Part shown: piece after piece, positions 8,525 to 16,066 of the stretch
Numbering within the stretch: the first letter of the stretch is position 1
Layout of the letters: each line of letters opens with the position of its first letter
Source: Flavobacterium sp.
GTDB taxonomy: Bacteria; Bacteroidota; Bacteroidia; Flavobacteriales; Flavobacteriaceae
Direction: 5' to 3'
Length of the DNA: 37,767 nt
Assembly: GCA_030153045.1 (NCBI GenBank)
Contig: JASLID010000006.1
Span: 1-37,767, forward strand
The notes under the pieces: generated by a model
What the model saw: only the letters and a program-made list of their open reading frames with translations
Databases searched by the model: none
What the model was told of the DNA's origin: nothing
Program-made: the position numbers and the translations under genes

Positions 8525-8550
8525 AAAAAAACCACGCAAAAGCGTGGTTT
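8525..8550 (-). terminator. Rho-independent terminator of purC
   Basis: A nine-bp stem (8529-8537 with 8542-8550) with an AAAA loop. On the minus strand it is followed by a T run (complement of 8525-8531), just beyond the purC stop. Confidence 0.85.
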
Positions 8551-8571
8551 GTATATTGTGAAATCAAATAA

Positions 8572-9519
8572 TTACTGATTCAGAAAACTTAAAACATTCT
8601 TCTCAATACGTTCATTAATATTTGAAATATCAGCCTTTACGAAAGGTTCTCCCAAGATATTCTCAAACAATTCAATATATCTTTCTGAAACAGAAGCAAT
8701 GTATTCATCAGTCATTTCAGGAATTTGCTGTCCGTCTTGTCCTTGAAATCCATTAGCTATTAACCACTGACGAACAAACTCTTTAGATAATTGCTTTTGT
8801 GCTTCACCTCTATCTTGTCTGTCTTGATAACCTTCAGCATAGAAATAACGTGAAGAATCTGGAGTATGAATTTCGTCGATTAGAACAATCTTTCCTTCTT
8901 TGGTTTTTCCAAATTCGTATTTAGTATCGACTAAAATTAATCCGCGAGAAGCGGCAATTTCAGTTCCTCTTAGGTATAAGGCATGGGTGTATTCTTCCAA
9001 TATCAAATAATCTTCTTCCGAAACAATCCCATTTAACAAAATGTCTTCACGAGAAATGTCTTCATCGTGTGCTCCATTGTCTGCTTTTGTAGAAGGTGTG
9101 ATAATAGGTCTTGGAAATTTATCGTTTTCTTTTAATCCATCCGGCATTGTTACGCCACATAAAATTCTTTTTCCTAAAGCATATTCACGAGCTGCGTGTC
9201 CTGATAGATAGCCACGAATCACCATTTCTACCTTAAACGGTTCACACAAATGTCCAACCGCTACGTTTGGATCTGGCGTTGCTATTAACCAGTTTGGAAC
9301 AATATCTTGCGTTAGTTCCATGAATTTTGTAGCAATCTGATTTAAGATTTGGCCTTTGTAAGGAATTCCTTTTGGCATGACAACATCAAAAGCCGAAAGC
9401 CTATCGGTAGCCACCATCACTAAAAGGTCATTATTAATATTGTAAACCTCTCTTACTTTACCGTGATAAACTGATTTTTGATTGGGAAAATTGAAATTCG
9501 TAGTTGTAATCGTGTTCAT
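8572..9519 (-). CDS. purC: Phosphoribosylaminoimidazole-succinocarboxamide synthase
   Basis: SAICAR synthetase, the purine-biosynthesis enzyme that joins CAIR and aspartate using ATP. From the ATG at 9519 the protein has 315 residues, the length of the longer PurC type. Family landmarks are GKVREVYNINNDLLVMVATDR at the N-terminus, DRLSAFDVVMP, the IRGYLSGHAAREY region, VDTKYEFGK, and LIDEIHTPDSSRYF. A start further upstream (to 9576) would run into promoter-like repeats and is rejected. Neighbouring phoH lies upstream on the same strand with its own terminator between, so purC appears separately transcribed. Cytosolic. Confidence 0.96.
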   Translation of the reverse strand: MNTITTTNFNFPNQKSVYHGKVREVYNINNDLLVMVATDRLSAFDVVMPKGIPYKGQILNQIATKFMELTQDIVPNWLIATPDPNVAVGHLCEPFKVEMVIRGYLSGHAAREYALGKRILCGVTMPDGLKENDKFPRPIITPSTKADNGAHDEDISREDILLNGIVSEEDYLILEEYTHALYLRGTEIAASRGLILVDTKYEFGKTKEGKIVLIDEIHTPDSSRYFYAEGYQDRQDRGEAQKQLSKEFVRQWLIANGFQGQDGQQIPEMTDEYIASVSERYIELFENILGEPFVKADISNINERIEKNVLSFLNQ

Positions 9520-9544
9520 TGTTGTTGTGTTGTTGTTTGTTTTG

Positions 9545-9580
9545 AGTTGCAAAGTCGCAAAGATACAAAGTTGCAAAGTA
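9545..9580 (-). repeat. CAAAG octamer repeats containing the purC promoter
   Basis: The plus strand holds four CAAAG pentamers exactly eight bases apart (starting at 9550, 9558, 9566 and 9574). Read on the minus strand this gives four CTTTG units, of which CAAAGATA (9558-9565) is TATCTTTG, an exact -7 element. That places the purC transcription start about 30 bases upstream of the ATG at 9519. Confidence 0.55.
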
Positions 9581-9607
9581 ATTTTGATTTAGAAATTTTA
9601 AAAAATA

Positions 9608-9644
9608 AAGCGGAAAGCTGAAATACATTTTCAACTTTCCGCTT
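9608..9644 (-). terminator. Rho-independent terminator of phoH
   Basis: A ten-bp GC-containing stem (9608-9617 with 9635-9644) extended by inner pairing of TGAAAT with ATTTTCA. On the minus strand it is followed by TTTATTTTT. It lies 20 bases beyond the phoH stop. Confidence 0.8.
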
Positions 9645-9664
9645 CAAAGACGTTGTAACTTCTA

Positions 9665-10615
9665 TTAGTCGGTATTTTCAATTTGTTTGTAAGCGTCAAT
9701 AACCTTTTTAACCAATCTATGACGTACGATATCTTTGTCATCAAGATAAATAATTCCAATTCCGTCCACATCTTTTAAAACCAAAATAGCTTCTTTCAAT
9801 CCGGAAATAGTCCTGCGTGGCAAATCGACCTGACCTGGGTCTCCAGTTATCATAAATTTAGCGTTTTTACCCATACGGGTCAAAAACATTTTCATTTGCG
9901 AATGAGTGGTGTTTTGCGCTTCATCTAGAATTACAAAAGCATTGTCTAAAGTACGTCCACGCATGAAAGCTAATGGTGCAATTTGGATAATTCCTTTTAG
10001 GATATAATCTTCTAATGTTTGTGGAGGTAACATATCACGCAAGGCATCATATAATGGTTGCATGTAAGGATCCAGTTTTTCTTTCATGTCTCCAGGTAAA
10101 AAACCAAGGTTCTCCCCTGCCTCTACCGCTGGACGCGTTAGAATAATTCTTTTGACTTGTTTTTCTTTTAATGCTTTGACTGCCATGGCAACTCCGGTGT
10201 AAGTTTTACCTGTTCCGGCGGGACCAACAGCAAAAACCATGTCATTTTTATTCATCATTTCAACCAACAATTGCTGGTTGGGAGTCATGGGTTTAATTAG
10301 TTTTCCACCAATTCCGTGAACCAAGATTTTGTCGTGGTCACCCATGCGTTGTTCTTCACGAGAATCGCTCAAAATTACCCTGTCAATTACGTTAGTATCG
10401 ATGTTATTGTAACGAGTAAAGTGAACCATTAATCTGTTGAAGCGTTTTTCAAATTCGTCAAGCTCATCTTTCTCACCAAAAGCCTTTAGAGTAGTACCTC
10501 TCGCCACGATTTTAAGCTTTGGATAATACTTCTTAATGGTTTCAAGATGAGTGTCTTGTGCACCCCAAAAATCTTTGGGAGCAATGTCGTGTAATTCAAT
10601 TATTCTCTCGTTCAA
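9665..10615 (-). CDS. phoH: PhoH-family ATPase
   Basis: A cytosolic PhoH/PhoL-type P-loop ATPase, probably linked to RNA metabolism as in YbeZ; the precise role is not settled. Walker A is GPAGTGKTYTG, Walker B is FVILDEAQNTT, and the sensor-type segment ITGDPGQVDLP follows. I choose the TTG at 10615 (316 residues, beginning MNERIIELHDIAPKDFW), since that is where family similarity begins. The only longer start (TTG at 10663) lies inside a perfect TAnnTTTG promoter element and codes for unrelated hydrophobic residues. No ybeY neighbour is present. It is transcribed divergently from the SAM-hydrolase-like gene. Confidence 0.92.
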   Translation of the reverse strand: MNERIIELHDIAPKDFWGAQDTHLETIKKYYPKLKIVARGTTLKAFGEKDELDEFEKRFNRLMVHFTRYNNIDTNVIDRVILSDSREEQRMGDHDKILVHGIGGKLIKPMTPNQQLLVEMMNKNDMVFAVGPAGTGKTYTGVAMAVKALKEKQVKRIILTRPAVEAGENLGFLPGDMKEKLDPYMQPLYDALRDMLPPQTLEDYILKGIIQIAPLAFMRGRTLDNAFVILDEAQNTTHSQMKMFLTRMGKNAKFMITGDPGQVDLPRRTISGLKEAILVLKDVDGIGIIYLDDKDIVRHRLVKKVIDAYKQIENTD

Positions 10616-10649
10616 AAGCAGGAAGATTAAATTAAAAAAATAAGTTAGC

Positions 10650-10677
10650 TTTGCATATCTCAAATCTAATAAATTTG
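10650..10677. promoter_or_regulatory. Back-to-back divergent promoters for phoH and the DUF62 gene
   Basis: Two exact TAnnTTTG elements sit one base apart on opposite strands: TAGATTTG on the minus strand (10661-10668) for phoH, and TAAATTTG on the plus strand (10670-10677) for the gene at 10709. The plus element has a TTTG at 10650-10653 with a 16-base spacer. No clear -33 element is seen for the minus one. Confidence 0.55.
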
Positions 10678-10708
10678 AAGCAATTTTCCAGGAATAGTTA
10701 TAAACAAA

Positions 10709-11557
10709 ATGATGTCAATAATTACGCTTACTACTGATTTTGGCTTGAAAGACCACTTTGTAGGTTCTTTAAAAGGCAAGTTGATTTCAGAACATTCTGA
10801 AGTTCAAATCGTTGACATTTCTCACGATGTCGATTTGTTCAATATTTCAGAGGCGAGTTACATTATTAATGCATCTTATAACAGCTTTCCTAAAGGAACA
10901 GTTCATTTAATTGGTATTGATAGTGAGCGAACTCACGAAAACAAACACATTGCTTTACAATGGAATGATCATTTTTTCGTTTGTGCTGATAATGGTATTT
11001 TAAGCATTTTAACTCAAAAAATTCTTCCTCAAAAAATAGTAGAAATTAACATCCACGATCGTTTGCCTGATGGTTCAAATGATTTAGATGTGTTTGTAAA
11101 AGTAGCTTGTCATTTGTCTAAAGGAGGTGCTTTGAGTGTTATTGGTAAAGAAATCAAACAAATTAAAGTTGTAAACGAATTGCAGGCTGTTGTGGCTTCC
11201 GATTTTAATAGCATTAAAGGCTATGTGGTTTACATTGATCATTTTGGAAATTGCGTGACGAATATTTCAAAGAAAATGTTTGCTGAAATTGGCAAAAACC
11301 GTTCATTTGAGATTAAATTTGGCAACAGCCGATTTAAAGACAAAAACATCAAACGAATACATTCAAGTTATTCTGATTTTAAAGTGACAGATGCTTATAC
11401 TTTAAAGGATTTTGAAGGCGAAAAATTAGCGATTTTTAATGATGCTGATTTTTTAGAAATTTCAATATATAAAAGTAATCCAAATACTGTTGGTTCGGCA
11501 AGTTCATTGTTAGGATTGAAATATCGTGATGTGGTCAGTATTGATTTTAGATTATAG
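10709..11557 (+). CDS. SAM hydroxide adenosyltransferase family protein (DUF62)
   Basis: A protein of 282 residues of the SAM-dependent chlorinase/fluorinase-like fold. Ordinary members (DUF62) hydrolyse S-adenosylmethionine to adenosine and methionine rather than halogenating it. Visible landmarks are the N-terminal ITLTTDFGLKDHFVGSLKG, an Asp/Arg pair in IGIDSERTHENKH, the CADNG motif, and the C-terminal-domain segment YVVYIDHFGNCVTNI. The usual VDPGVG segment is replaced by IGIDSE. Two adjacent ATGs (10709, 10712) are equally possible starts. The biological purpose of SAM hydrolysis is unclear. Cytosolic; divergent from phoH. Confidence 0.85.
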   Translation: MMSIITLTTDFGLKDHFVGSLKGKLISEHSEVQIVDISHDVDLFNISEASYIINASYNSFPKGTVHLIGIDSERTHENKHIALQWNDHFFVCADNGILSILTQKILPQKIVEINIHDRLPDGSNDLDVFVKVACHLSKGGALSVIGKEIKQIKVVNELQAVVASDFNSIKGYVVYIDHFGNCVTNISKKMFAEIGKNRSFEIKFGNSRFKDKNIKRIHSSYSDFKVTDAYTLKDFEGEKLAIFNDADFLEISIYKSNPNTVGSASSLLGLKYRDVVSIDFRL

Positions 11558-11652
11558 ATTTCCGATTTCTTGCAAAACATCAAAAAAATTTAAATTATGA
11601 ATATTAGCCAAATTACAAATCTTCAATCATAAATCTAAAATCATAAATTATT

Positions 11653-11949
11653 ATGTTTGTACGCATCGTAAAATTGAGTTTTCACGAAGAAAATATTCCA
11701 GCATTTTTGGAGAATTTCGAATTAATGAAAGAAAAAATACGAAATGCTCCAGGCAATCGTTTTTTAGAACTGTATCAGGATAAAGACAATAAAAGTATTT
11801 TCTTTACTTATAGCTATTGGGAAACAGAACAGGACTTAGAAAATTATAGAAACTCTGAACTTTTTTACGACGTTTGGACATTCACCAAAAAATTATTTAA
11901 CGACAAACCAGAAGCTTGGAGTGTAGATAAATTAGTTACTTTGCAGTAA
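11653..11949 (+). CDS. Putative antibiotic-biosynthesis-monooxygenase-like protein
   Basis: A small ferredoxin-like-fold protein of 98 residues of the ABM/putative quinol monooxygenase type. It opens MFVRIVKLSFHEENIPAFLENF and has the characteristic FFTYSYWETEQDLENYRNS segment in which an aromatic-rich strand precedes a helix. Such proteins are cofactor-free oxygenases or simply dimeric ligand-binding proteins; activity here is unproven. It stands about 95 bases after the DUF62 gene and 38 bases before gldF, so it may share transcription with either. Confidence 0.75.
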   Translation: MFVRIVKLSFHEENIPAFLENFELMKEKIRNAPGNRFLELYQDKDNKSIFFTYSYWETEQDLENYRNSELFYDVWTFTKKLFNDKPEAWSVDKLVTLQ

Positions 11950-11986
11950 TCGAATAAACGAATAAATAAATAACCGAATAAACACA
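11950..11986. repeat. Short CGAATAAA-type direct repeats
   Basis: The gap before gldF is made of imperfect copies of CGAATAAA/CGAATAAATAAATAAC. It is low-complexity, non-coding sequence and shows no promoter match. Confidence 0.5.
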
Positions 11987-11987
11987 A

Positions 11988-12719
11988 ATGAAAGCCATTT
12001 TATTTAAAGAATTCAGATCCTTTTTTGGTTCGCCAATAGGTTACTTGGTCATTGCCATTTTCCTATTACTCAGCGGCCTTTTTTTATGGGTTTTTGAAGG
12101 AGACTACAACATCCTGAACTCCGGATTTTCAGATATGACACCCTTTTTTACTATTGCGCCTTGGATTATGTTATTTCTAATTCCAGCAGTTACGATGCGT
12201 AGCTTTTCGGATGAAAAGAAACAAGGAACCATGGAATTGTTACTAACCAAACCTTTATCGCTTTGGGAAATTGTCAACGGTAAATTTTTAGGCGCCTTTT
12301 TATTATTGATTATTGCCATCATTCCAACCTTAGTTTATGTGAAAGTGATTTACGATTTAGGCTTACCTGAAGGAAATATAGACTTTGGAAGTACATTGGG
12401 TTCTTATTTTGGATTGCTATTTTTAATGGCAGCGTATACTTCGATAGGAATTTTTACTTCAACACTTTCTGACAATCAAATCGTAGCGTTCATCGTTTCG
12501 GTTTTCTTGTGTTTTGTGCTGTATTTTGGTTTTCAAGGAATTTCAAGCTATCCAATTTTTGGAAACTTTGGCAATGCAATAGCTTCTTTCGGAATGGATT
12601 ACCATTACAAAAGCATGAGCCGTGGTGTGATTGACACCCGTGACGTTATTTACTTTGTAAGTATTGCTGTTTTATTTTTATCGTTAACTGTTTACAAATT
12701 AAAATCGTACAAATTGTAA
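11988..12719 (+). CDS. gldF: Gliding motility ABC transporter permease GldF
   Basis: An ABC-2-type permease of 243 residues with six predicted membrane helices (about 17-37, 56-72, 100-122, 137-160, 167-187, 220-238). Between helices two and three lies the cytoplasmic MRSFSDEKKQGTMELLLTKP segment typical of this group. The 1-base overlap with gldG downstream fixes the identification. In F. johnsoniae GldA (ATPase), GldF and GldG form a transporter required for gliding, but the transported substrate is unknown. No gldA is present in the window, as expected since gldA usually lies elsewhere. Confidence 0.95.
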   Translation: MKAILFKEFRSFFGSPIGYLVIAIFLLLSGLFLWVFEGDYNILNSGFSDMTPFFTIAPWIMLFLIPAVTMRSFSDEKKQGTMELLLTKPLSLWEIVNGKFLGAFLLLIIAIIPTLVYVKVIYDLGLPEGNIDFGSTLGSYFGLLFLMAAYTSIGIFTSTLSDNQIVAFIVSVFLCFVLYFGFQGISSYPIFGNFGNAIASFGMDYHYKSMSRGVIDTRDVIYFVSIAVLFLSLTVYKLKSYKL

Positions 12720-14398
12720 TGATACCAATTAAGAAAAAGAAACTCAAGATATTATTATCTACCATTATCATTTTACTAATTGTAAACGGGATTGGAAGTC
12801 AATTTTTTCATCGTTTTGATTTAACCAAAGACAAGCGTTATACTTTATCAGAAACTTCTTTATCCATTATAAAAAACGTTAAAGAACCACTTTATATAGA
12901 CGTTTTTTTAGAAGGGAATTTCCCAGCCGAATTCAAACGTTTGCAAACCGAAACCAAGCAAATTCTAGACGAATACAAAGCGTATAACCCAAACATCATT
13001 TATCAGTTTGTCAATCCGTTGGAAAACCCTGAAGAATCTGATGCCATTATGGCTTCCTTTCTGGAAAGAGGCTTAACACCAATAAAAATTTCGGTTGATG
13101 ACAAAGGAAAGCAATCTCAAGAAGTCGTTTTTCCTTGGGCGATTGCGACTTATAAAGACAAAAGCACCAAAATACCTTTACTCAAAAATAAATTAGGTGC
13201 TACAACAGAACAAAAAGTAGTGAGCTCAGTGCAGCATTTAGAATATGCTTTTGCCGATGCCTTTCATAAGGTTACAACGCCTAAACAGAAAAAAATAGCC
13301 GTAATTAAGGGTAAAAACGAATTGCCTGATGTTTTCAAGGCCGATTTTTTACAAACGGTTAGAGAAAATTATTTTATTGCTCCATTTCCATTAGATTCAG
13401 TTTCAAAAGATCCGGTTTTATTTGCCAAAGCATTAAAAACATTTGATCTAGCCATTATTGCAAAGCCAAAAGCAGCTTTTACGGATGCCGAGAAACAGGT
13501 TTTAGACCAGTTTATCATCAACGGTGGGAAAACACTTTGGTTGGTTGAAATGGTCAATATCGACATGGAAAGTTTAAACAAAACAGGATCTAGCTTTGCT
13601 TTTCCGTATGATTTGGGTTTAAATGACATGTTTTTCAAATACGGATTCAGAATTAATCCAACTTTGATCAAAGATTTACAATCGGCTCCCATAGCTTTAG
13701 CCACTGGACAACGTGGAAACGAAACCCAATACCAAAAATATCCTTGGTTTTATGCCCCTTTTATTTTCCCGGAAAGCAAACATCCTATTGTAAATAACAT
13801 TGACGGAATAAAACTGGATTTTGCCAACGGCATTGATACTTTAAAAAACGGAATTAAGAAAACCGTTCTATTAAAATCGTCGATTTATTCGAAAAAAATA
13901 GGCACACCTGTTGAAGTTGATTTGAAAATGGTGAACGAAAAACCAAATCCGCAAGACTATCAAGCCGGAAGTATTCCTGTTGGTCTTTTGCTTGAAGGTA
14001 ATTTCTCTTCGGTTTTTGAAAACAGGGTTTTAGCCTTTAAAGATGGAAGTTTTAAAGCAAAAGGAAATCCGTCGAAAATGATTGTTGTTTCTGATGGAGA
14101 TATCATCAAAAATCAATTGGATGACAAAGGACAACCGCTTGAATTGGGCTTCGATAAATGGACCAACCAAGTGTATGCTAACAAGGAATTTTTAATGAAT
14201 TGTGTAAATTATTTACTCGATGACAATGGACTTATTAACATTCGAAGTAAAGAAGTCGATTTACCATTGCTAGACAAAGAAAAAGTATATGAAAATTATA
14301 CCTATACACAATTCCTGACTGTTGGGCTACCATTGGTCTTATTGCTCATTTTTGGAATTGCAATTACCTACATCCGAAAAAGACAATTTGGTCGATAG
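12719..14398 (+). CDS. gldG: Gliding motility ABC transporter component GldG
   Basis: A protein of 559 residues whose start overlaps the gldF stop in TAATG, indicating translational coupling. It has one N-terminal membrane helix (about 9-27) followed by FDLTKDKRYTLSETS, the hallmark of the GldG/DUF4350-like group. A large extracytoplasmic domain of the ABC-type_uncharacterised-transporter kind follows, with a C-terminal helix (about 533-552) and a basic tail. It partners with GldF and the ATPase GldA in the envelope. Lys-rich residues at the very N-terminus point to a cytoplasmic N-terminus. Confidence 0.95.
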   Translation: MIPIKKKKLKILLSTIIILLIVNGIGSQFFHRFDLTKDKRYTLSETSLSIIKNVKEPLYIDVFLEGNFPAEFKRLQTETKQILDEYKAYNPNIIYQFVNPLENPEESDAIMASFLERGLTPIKISVDDKGKQSQEVVFPWAIATYKDKSTKIPLLKNKLGATTEQKVVSSVQHLEYAFADAFHKVTTPKQKKIAVIKGKNELPDVFKADFLQTVRENYFIAPFPLDSVSKDPVLFAKALKTFDLAIIAKPKAAFTDAEKQVLDQFIINGGKTLWLVEMVNIDMESLNKTGSSFAFPYDLGLNDMFFKYGFRINPTLIKDLQSAPIALATGQRGNETQYQKYPWFYAPFIFPESKHPIVNNIDGIKLDFANGIDTLKNGIKKTVLLKSSIYSKKIGTPVEVDLKMVNEKPNPQDYQAGSIPVGLLLEGNFSSVFENRVLAFKDGSFKAKGNPSKMIVVSDGDIIKNQLDDKGQPLELGFDKWTNQVYANKEFLMNCVNYLLDDNGLINIRSKEVDLPLLDKEKVYENYTYTQFLTVGLPLVLLLIFGIAITYIRKRQFGR

Positions 14399-14437
14399 TT
14401 GTTGATAAAATTGTTTTTTATACTGATTAGTTTACGA

Positions 14438-14445
14438 TATATTTG
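14438..14445 (+). promoter_or_regulatory. Candidate -7 element for dnaN
   Basis: TATATTTG is an exact match to TAnnTTTG, about 50 bases upstream of the start codon. The nearest TTG (14411-14413) is 24 bases away, slightly beyond the usual range. Confidence 0.4.
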
Positions 14446-14495
14446 TAAGATATAAAAAAAGTCTCCCATTTTGAGACACAAGATTTAAAAATACG

Positions 14496-15617
14496 ATGAT
14501 GAAATTTATAGTATCAAGTTCTTATTTATTAAAACAATTACAAGTTTTAGGAAGTGTTATCAACAGTAGTAATACACTGCCTATTTTAGATAATTTCTTA
14601 TTCGAATTAAAGCAAAACGAACTTTTAGTTTCTGCTTCAGATTTAGAAACTACTATGTCTGCTTCACTTTCGATAGATTCAACCAGCGAAGGAAGTGTGG
14701 CTGTTCCAGCAAAGTTATTATTAGAAATTTTAAAAACATTTCCGGAACAACCGTTAACATTCACCGTTGAAGAAAATAGTACTATTGAAATTAGTTCTCA
14801 ATCCGGAAAATATGCTTTAGCGTATGCTCCAGGTGAAGAATTCCCAAAATCAGTAAACTTAGAAGAGCCTTCAAAAACAATTGTTCCTGCCGAAGTTTTA
14901 GCAACGGCGGTTAGTAAAACTATTTTTGCAGCTGGAAACGATGATTTGCGTCCGGTAATGTCGGGTGTTTTCTTCCAGTTTTCTCCAGAAGGTTTGATTT
15001 TTGTAGCCACTGATGCTCATAAGTTAGTGAAATATGCTCGTACGGATGTAAAAGCTTCGGAAGTAGCTGATTTTATCATGCCAAGAAAACCTTTGAATAT
15101 TCTAAAAGGAATTTTAGGAGCTTCTGATGCTGAAGTAACCATTGAATACAACGATTCTAACGCGACTTTCTCTTTTGATAATTATATTTTAACTTGTCGA
15201 TTAATTGATGGGAAATATCCAAATTATGAAGCGGTTATTCCAAAAGAAAATCCAAACAAATTAATGATCGACAGAACACAATTTTTAAGCTCTGTACGTC
15301 GTGTGGCGATTTTCTCAAACAAAACGACACACCAAATCAGATTAAAAATTGCGGGAACAGAATTAAACATTTCTGCAGAAGATATTGATTATTCTAACAA
15401 AGCTGAAGAGCGTTTGACTTGTGATTATCAAGGTGACGATATGCAAATAGGTTTCAACTCTCGTTTCTTAACTGAAATGTTGACTAACTTACAATCGGAT
15501 ATGATTATGTTAGAAATGTCTATGCCAAACAGAGCAGGGATTTTAACTCCTGTTGATGGTCTTGACGAAGGTGAAACAGTTACCATGCTTGTGATGCCGG
15601 TTATGTTGAACAACTAA
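14496..15617 (+). CDS. dnaN: DNA polymerase III sliding clamp (beta subunit)
   Basis: The beta clamp, 373 residues (372 from the second ATG at 14499, which is equally likely). It is the dimeric ring that tethers the replicative polymerase to DNA. Landmarks are MKFIVSSSYLLKQLQVLGSVI at the N-terminus, NTLPILDNF, RPVMSGVFFQ, FVATDAHKLVKY, the CRLIDGKYPNYEAVIP segment, and a C-terminus ending near VMPVMLNN, where the usual clamp ends in MPMR(L/I). The gene is not next to dnaA or recF here. It lies behind gldG but has its own promoter candidate and terminator. Cytosolic, essential. Confidence 0.97.
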   Translation: MMKFIVSSSYLLKQLQVLGSVINSSNTLPILDNFLFELKQNELLVSASDLETTMSASLSIDSTSEGSVAVPAKLLLEILKTFPEQPLTFTVEENSTIEISSQSGKYALAYAPGEEFPKSVNLEEPSKTIVPAEVLATAVSKTIFAAGNDDLRPVMSGVFFQFSPEGLIFVATDAHKLVKYARTDVKASEVADFIMPRKPLNILKGILGASDAEVTIEYNDSNATFSFDNYILTCRLIDGKYPNYEAVIPKENPNKLMIDRTQFLSSVRRVAIFSNKTTHQIRLKIAGTELNISAEDIDYSNKAEERLTCDYQGDDMQIGFNSRFLTEMLTNLQSDMIMLEMSMPNRAGILTPVDGLDEGETVTMLVMPVMLNN

Positions 15618-15645
15618 TATGTTTTAAACCAAACCATTTATATTT

Positions 15646-15678
15646 AAAAAACCATCTCTAAAATTGAGATGGTTTTTT
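15646..15678. terminator. Bidirectional terminator between dnaN and the receiver gene
   Basis: A 13-bp perfect stem (15646-15658 with 15666-15678) with a seven-base loop, A-rich on the left and T-rich on the right. It can stop transcription from both convergent genes. Confidence 0.85.
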
Positions 15679-15682
15679 GCTT

Positions 15683-16066
15683 TTATAAGTTTTGTATTAA
15701 GGCATTTAATTTTTCATGACTTATGGGTTTTGATATAAAATCCTTTACTGTCGAAAATGATTTAGATTTTTCAATATCATTAGCATCTATCGATGAGGAC
15801 ATGATGTAAATATTTAATTGGTCTTTATTAGGCAATTTTTCAATTTCTTCTAGAAATTGCCATCCATCTATAACTGGCATATTAATGTCTAACAATATTA
15901 AATCCGGTTTTGGAATACGATCATCACACAAAGCACTCACTACATCTTCTCCATTTTTAAAATCTAAAACCTGATTGAAATTTTCGTTTTTCTCTAAAAG
16001 TTTTTTTAATACAAAAACAAAAATATTGTCATCGTCAATAATATATGTCAAGTCAATTTTTTTCAT
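15683..16066 (-). CDS. Stand-alone receiver (CheY-like) response regulator
   Basis: A single receiver domain of 127 residues without an output domain. The acidic cluster is Asp11-Asp13, the phospho-accepting Asp60 sits in LILLDINMP, Ser89-91 fill the Thr/Ser position, and Lys112 is in SKP. Its start overlaps the stop of the upstream kinase gene (ATGA), so the kinase is the obvious phosphodonor. Similar Bacteroidota receivers act by protein contact; the target is unknown. Confidence 0.93.
   Translation of the reverse strand: MKKIDLTYIIDDDNIFVFVLKKLLEKNENFNQVLDFKNGEDVVSALCDDRIPKPDLILLDINMPVIDGWQFLEEIEKLPNKDQLNIYIMSSSIDANDIEKSKSFSTVKDFISKPISHEKLNALIQNL

Noticed and set aside
10616..10663. N-terminal extension of phoH to a TTG at 10663
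   Set aside because: The added residues are hydrophobic and unlike PhoH proteins, and the codon lies inside a perfect TAnnTTTG element, so it would not be transcribed.
10709..11557. A halogenase (fluorinase/chlorinase) for a specialised metabolite
   Set aside because: The sequence fits the common hydrolytic DUF62 group, and no biosynthetic cluster surrounds it; the presence of crcB about 26 kb away is not evidence for fluorine metabolism.
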